This document shows, one piece after another, positions 60,841 through 64,000 of a stretch of DNA of 64,000 nucleotides (the stretch's first letter is position 1; each line of letters starts with the position of its first letter). The notes beneath the pieces were generated by a model. The model had not been told where the DNA came from and did not search any database. It was given only the letters and a program-made list of their open reading frames with translations. Origin of the DNA: Thuidium tamariscinum (lineage: Eukaryota; Streptophyta; Bryopsida; Hypnales; Thuidiaceae). The DNA lies in contig OX344752.2 of NCBI GenBank assembly GCA_947034885.2, positions 1,116,001 through 1,180,000 on the forward strand, read 5' to 3'. The position numbers and the translations under genes were made by a program.

Positions 60841-63800
60841 CTAATGTATCGCAGCCCAATAGCGAGAACAAGCTGGGTTCTCGTGCACAGCTCTTTGCAT
60901 CCATAATTGCTTGCTTTGCAACGACCCTGGAGCATGAGTGCTTGCATCCTCGAACTGTTCAGCGAGCAATCCCATCTGATAATACAATTCTGCAGGTCTA
61001 TCCCCTGCAACAAAAATTCAAGAAGCTGAAGTCAGAAGTCACGTCGATTTTGGACAATATTTTTAGATCAAGGCCATCACTATTACTGCTAATTAATCTA
61101 AATTACATTCTAGGAGCATCCGACTCAACTTCTAATCAGTATCCAAGGCCGTGCTGGAGTGAATTTACATTGAGGGAATACCTGCAGGCCAGTTTTTCCA
61201 AGACATTTGGACCCACTTATGAGCATTCTTGCTGCGACTATTCGCTTTCTTGATTTCAGCCTGTGCCAGCAAGACACCCGCAACCGAAATCTCTGAAGGG
61301 CCTCCTTGTGATACAGCCTTGCTCAAACTACGAACAGCTGAAGCTAGGTGCTCTGTGTAGCCTCCCAAGTTAGAAAGCGCGAGGCAAATTGCACCTGCAT
61401 CATACGCATAGAGAGCACCACATGAGATTCTATGAAAATCACCGGTGCATTTGACATTCGCTATTAGAATGTGCATCAATTAAACCAAGAAGCACTTCTG
61501 GTCCAATGCTTTCTTCATACCGTGGAAAAGATGAAGAGCAGATTCCGGATGAACAGTACAAGCTTGACCAGCAGATTTCTCAGCAGATATGTAGTCTCCC
61601 ATTTGCAGAAGTCCCTGCGCTTTAGAAAGATGCAATAAAGAGTTCCACACCTTCAGATTGGTTGCACCTTTCAGCCCAATAGCACGCTCAAAATTGGAAT
61701 TCTGCAGCTCTTTTGGCCCTCCCGATTTCTCCTCCAATTCGGACATCTTCAAGTGGCCCAAAACATCATCAGGCTTCAGATTTTGTCGAGACTTTTTAAC
61801 TTCTACTCGAAGAAGCGGGAAGTTCTGGGTTACGAGGTAGCAACGTGCCAGCTGAAAGCTGACGACAAATCTACACTCCGGTGACCCGTTTAAGAAACAT
61901 GCAGCCTTCGCGTATTGCAAAGCAGATGCAGTATCACCACGTTCTAAAGCTGCATTAGAGGCACATACTGAAAGCAAATTACTCATGTCAGGGTTTGACA
62001 TTGGCTGTATAGGTACAAGATGACCAATCGCAAGGTGTGCATCTGGCTTCTGCGCCTGTTGTAATGCGAGCACCAAACTGGCTCTTGCCGTTTCATTCCA
62101 AGGCTCCGTGTGCACCCACCTGTGAAAGACAAATTCAAATGTGAGTTAGAATTTGAAGCAATGCAATGAAAGAGGCAAAAGGGAAGAGGGAATACACCAC
62201 TGACCGAACATTTATATTCAGAGGGAATGGAGTAAAATGGAGCGGAAATTGGAACTCAAATAATAACAAGTCTGGGGGAAAATTGCGGAAATCTGGGAAG
62301 AAGGGGACATGCATGATTATGAGTTGCAGATGTTCACAGTTCCTACTTGATGAGAAGAGAAGCAACTAAGAGCCGCAACAAACGTCTTACCGAACTAGTT
62401 TTGGAAGTGCAGATGTGGCATCAACTGAATCAGCCATTAAGGCAGACACCAAACTCATGCATAATTCTTCTTGAGAAGTTGGTACTGGAACAGGTACATT
62501 GCAACATCTCAGAGCCAGATTTGCACAATTACCATAGGTGCTTCCCGTAAGCTCCTCACTGAGTTTGAACCTGTTACCAGTAAACCAAGTCCATAAATAA
62601 ACCGCAGAGCAAGACGAAGTAATGTAAGATGTGTATCATACCGAAGGAATCCCAAAATCAGAATGCTATCAACAGACAGCTAACAGTAAATTACAGGGGT
62701 TTGGGCCGTTCCGCTTCCTTAAAGACTAATTATTCAAAATACAAGATAATAGTTTCGAAGAAAAAACATCTCTATCCAAAATATATACCGTATTGAGAGG
62801 CTGTCCGGAAATGAATGCAGAGCCTTCAGCAAACCATCAGCTGTACTAGAGTATAAATGCCCTTCCTCGTGCTTGCCCTGCCAATTACAATAACGCAGGT
62901 CAATAGAGACAAGTATACAATCTACCAACTGATGGACCCCCCACCATTAATGCAAACTAAATTAATGTCTTCTGCCGTGCTCTCTCAAAGACCTCTCATA
63001 AAAGACTTCAAATTTGAAGAGCTAAATAATAAAATTTGATACCTGTTTCCACGCAGCTACTAATTGATGCGCCTGAGGGCCTCTTTCTTGGTCAAAGAAA
63101 ATATCACACCTGCTTAAGACACCAGATACAGACTGCTGGTTGTCCGCTGCTACACCCATAGCCAGAGCAGTACAGCTATATATCATGTTAAGAAATAGGT
63201 CCCTACTGGCCCTTCGTATCTCCTCCAAGACCATCATAGGCCCTGAAAGCCAGTACATCATTCTGAAATAGAGTATAAAAGCAGTCGGATCTCCATTCAA
63301 TTCTACAGCTTGCTTTGCGATTGCAGCTGCCAACTCTCTCTGATTTGCCAGCCATGCTGCTGCAGCATAGCTTCGCATTGCCTCTGGCTCCTCTAGTAAT
63401 GCGCCTATTTAAAAGAGTAACATAAAATCGTGAGCTTGCGTACTTAAGTGTTTGAATTAGAACAATTTGTTGGTTACAGAAAAGGTATTCACCGAAAACT
63501 ACAACGTGTTCAGTTTCATTACAAAGGTTTAGCAGCACCCGAAGGGACAGCACAGAGTTAAATACATGTCAATACTTCTGAACTGATAAAATCGAAAAGC
63601 TCTCTCGTTCCCAGAGAACACTTAAGTAACATGAATCGTATCCAACAATTACCTACCAGAAAATGAAATTCCGCGACAATAGAATGCTGTGAAATTAACA
63701 GAAGATAAAAGCGAAGGACCTCACAATCCCCTCAGGAGAATTTCTTGTACCTGAATCTGCAAGAATCTCATACACTTGAACTGCATCATCTGCTCTGCCA

Positions 63801-64000
63801 GCCTGCGAATAGAGGATGTTCACATTCGTAAGTAAAGCACAAGATGCAAACCCTTCACAGATGAATCCATGTCAGAGACCACGATAGACAGAGGTTTGAC
63901 TGTTAAACCCCAAAATCCAGGCACACAGTATCTTCAGGCATAAGTGTCCAAAAAATGACTCACTTTGCATAAGACTCTTGCAAGGTTCAACAGTATGAAA
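60841..64000 (-). CDS. SKI3: SKI3/TTC37-like TPR protein, C-terminal part (5' end outside window)
   Basis: SKI3 is the tetratricopeptide scaffold of the cytoplasmic Ski complex (with SKI2 helicase and SKI8), which delivers mRNA to the exosome. Minus-strand exons 63964-64000 (partial), 63751-63802, 63043-63404, 62789-62877, 62391-62570, 61521-62119, 61182-61394 and 60841-60989 keep one frame across GT-AG introns and give 559 C-terminal residues. TPR-like helices recur (AGRADDAVQVYEIL, AMRSYAAAAWLANQREL, ALERGDTASALQYAKAA). The block WVHTEPWNETARASL and the ending LWMQRAVHENPACSRYWAAIH are typical of SKI3-type C termini. In the last exon the acceptor at 60990 is chosen over one a few bases upstream, because only it gives this ending. 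The family call rests on recall of SKI3 C termini. Confidence 0.78.

Noticed and set aside
60804-61013. Alternative last-exon frame of SKI3 using an acceptor a few bases upstream
   Set aside because: It runs into unrelated sequence, whereas the acceptor at 60990 gives a SKI3-like C terminus and a stop at 60841.
63495-63553. Open stretch on the minus strand that reads like a TPR helix, first taken as a SKI3 exon
   Set aside because: No AG acceptor exists between it and an in-frame stop upstream, and the flanking exons join in frame without it.
1-64000. CRISPR arrays, operons, ribosome binding sites and rRNA genes
   Set aside because: The window is intron-bearing plant nuclear DNA and no array of short spaced repeats or rRNA sequence was seen.

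Overview
The window looks like nuclear DNA of a land plant. Three intron-rich protein genes of clear plant type lie in a very AT-rich background full of small, often nested DNA transposons. The proteins are a plant GH5 endo-beta-mannanase, a plant-type eIF3a and a plant-type SKI3, and the eIF3a promoter carries a telo-box. The GC-rich exons, short introns and AT-rich deserts would suit a bryophyte or another non-seed plant, but the species cannot be fixed from sequence alone. No bacterial, organellar or CRISPR-like features were seen.

Layout. 1-20 kb holds no recognisable host gene and is a stack of DNA transposons. A CACTA-type element (5873-11055, TSD CAT) probably sits inside another CACTA-type element (about 4453-11388). 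It carries inside it a TIR element (7977-8980), which in turn carries a 271-bp MITE (8475-8745). A hAT-type MITE (14428-14788, 8-bp TSD) and a 1.39-kb foldback of inverted tandem repeats with Tc1/mariner-like ends (16380-17770) follow. A GC-rich island of unknown nature (20467-21360) lies beside a small MITE. 23036-25489 (+) is a five-exon secreted mannan endo-1,4-beta-mannosidase. 26.5-40.6 kb is again repeats: a broken Ty1/copia fossil (about 28390-33060, minus strand) split by a foldback MITE that is itself split by a CACTA element, then many copies of one MITE family starting CATTAG. A Tourist-like MITE lies about 280 bp upstream of the next start codon.

40837-47711 (+) is a complete 13-exon eIF3a gene including a 30-nt microexon. 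47.7-59.5 kb is AT-rich with only short repeats and worn transposon pieces. A second GC-rich island (59481-60360) precedes the 3' end of SKI3 (60841-64000, minus strand; its 5' part lies outside the window).

The three genes do not form a pathway. Mannanase remodels cell-wall mannan, eIF3a is the scaffold of translation initiation factor eIF3, and SKI3 is the TPR scaffold of the cytoplasmic Ski complex that feeds mRNA to the exosome. The most unusual content is in the repeats: a TIR family with 4-bp target duplications in three copies, a TIR MITE family that appears to insert with no target duplication, and the foldback built of about 177-bp tandem units. I found no convincing new multi-gene system.
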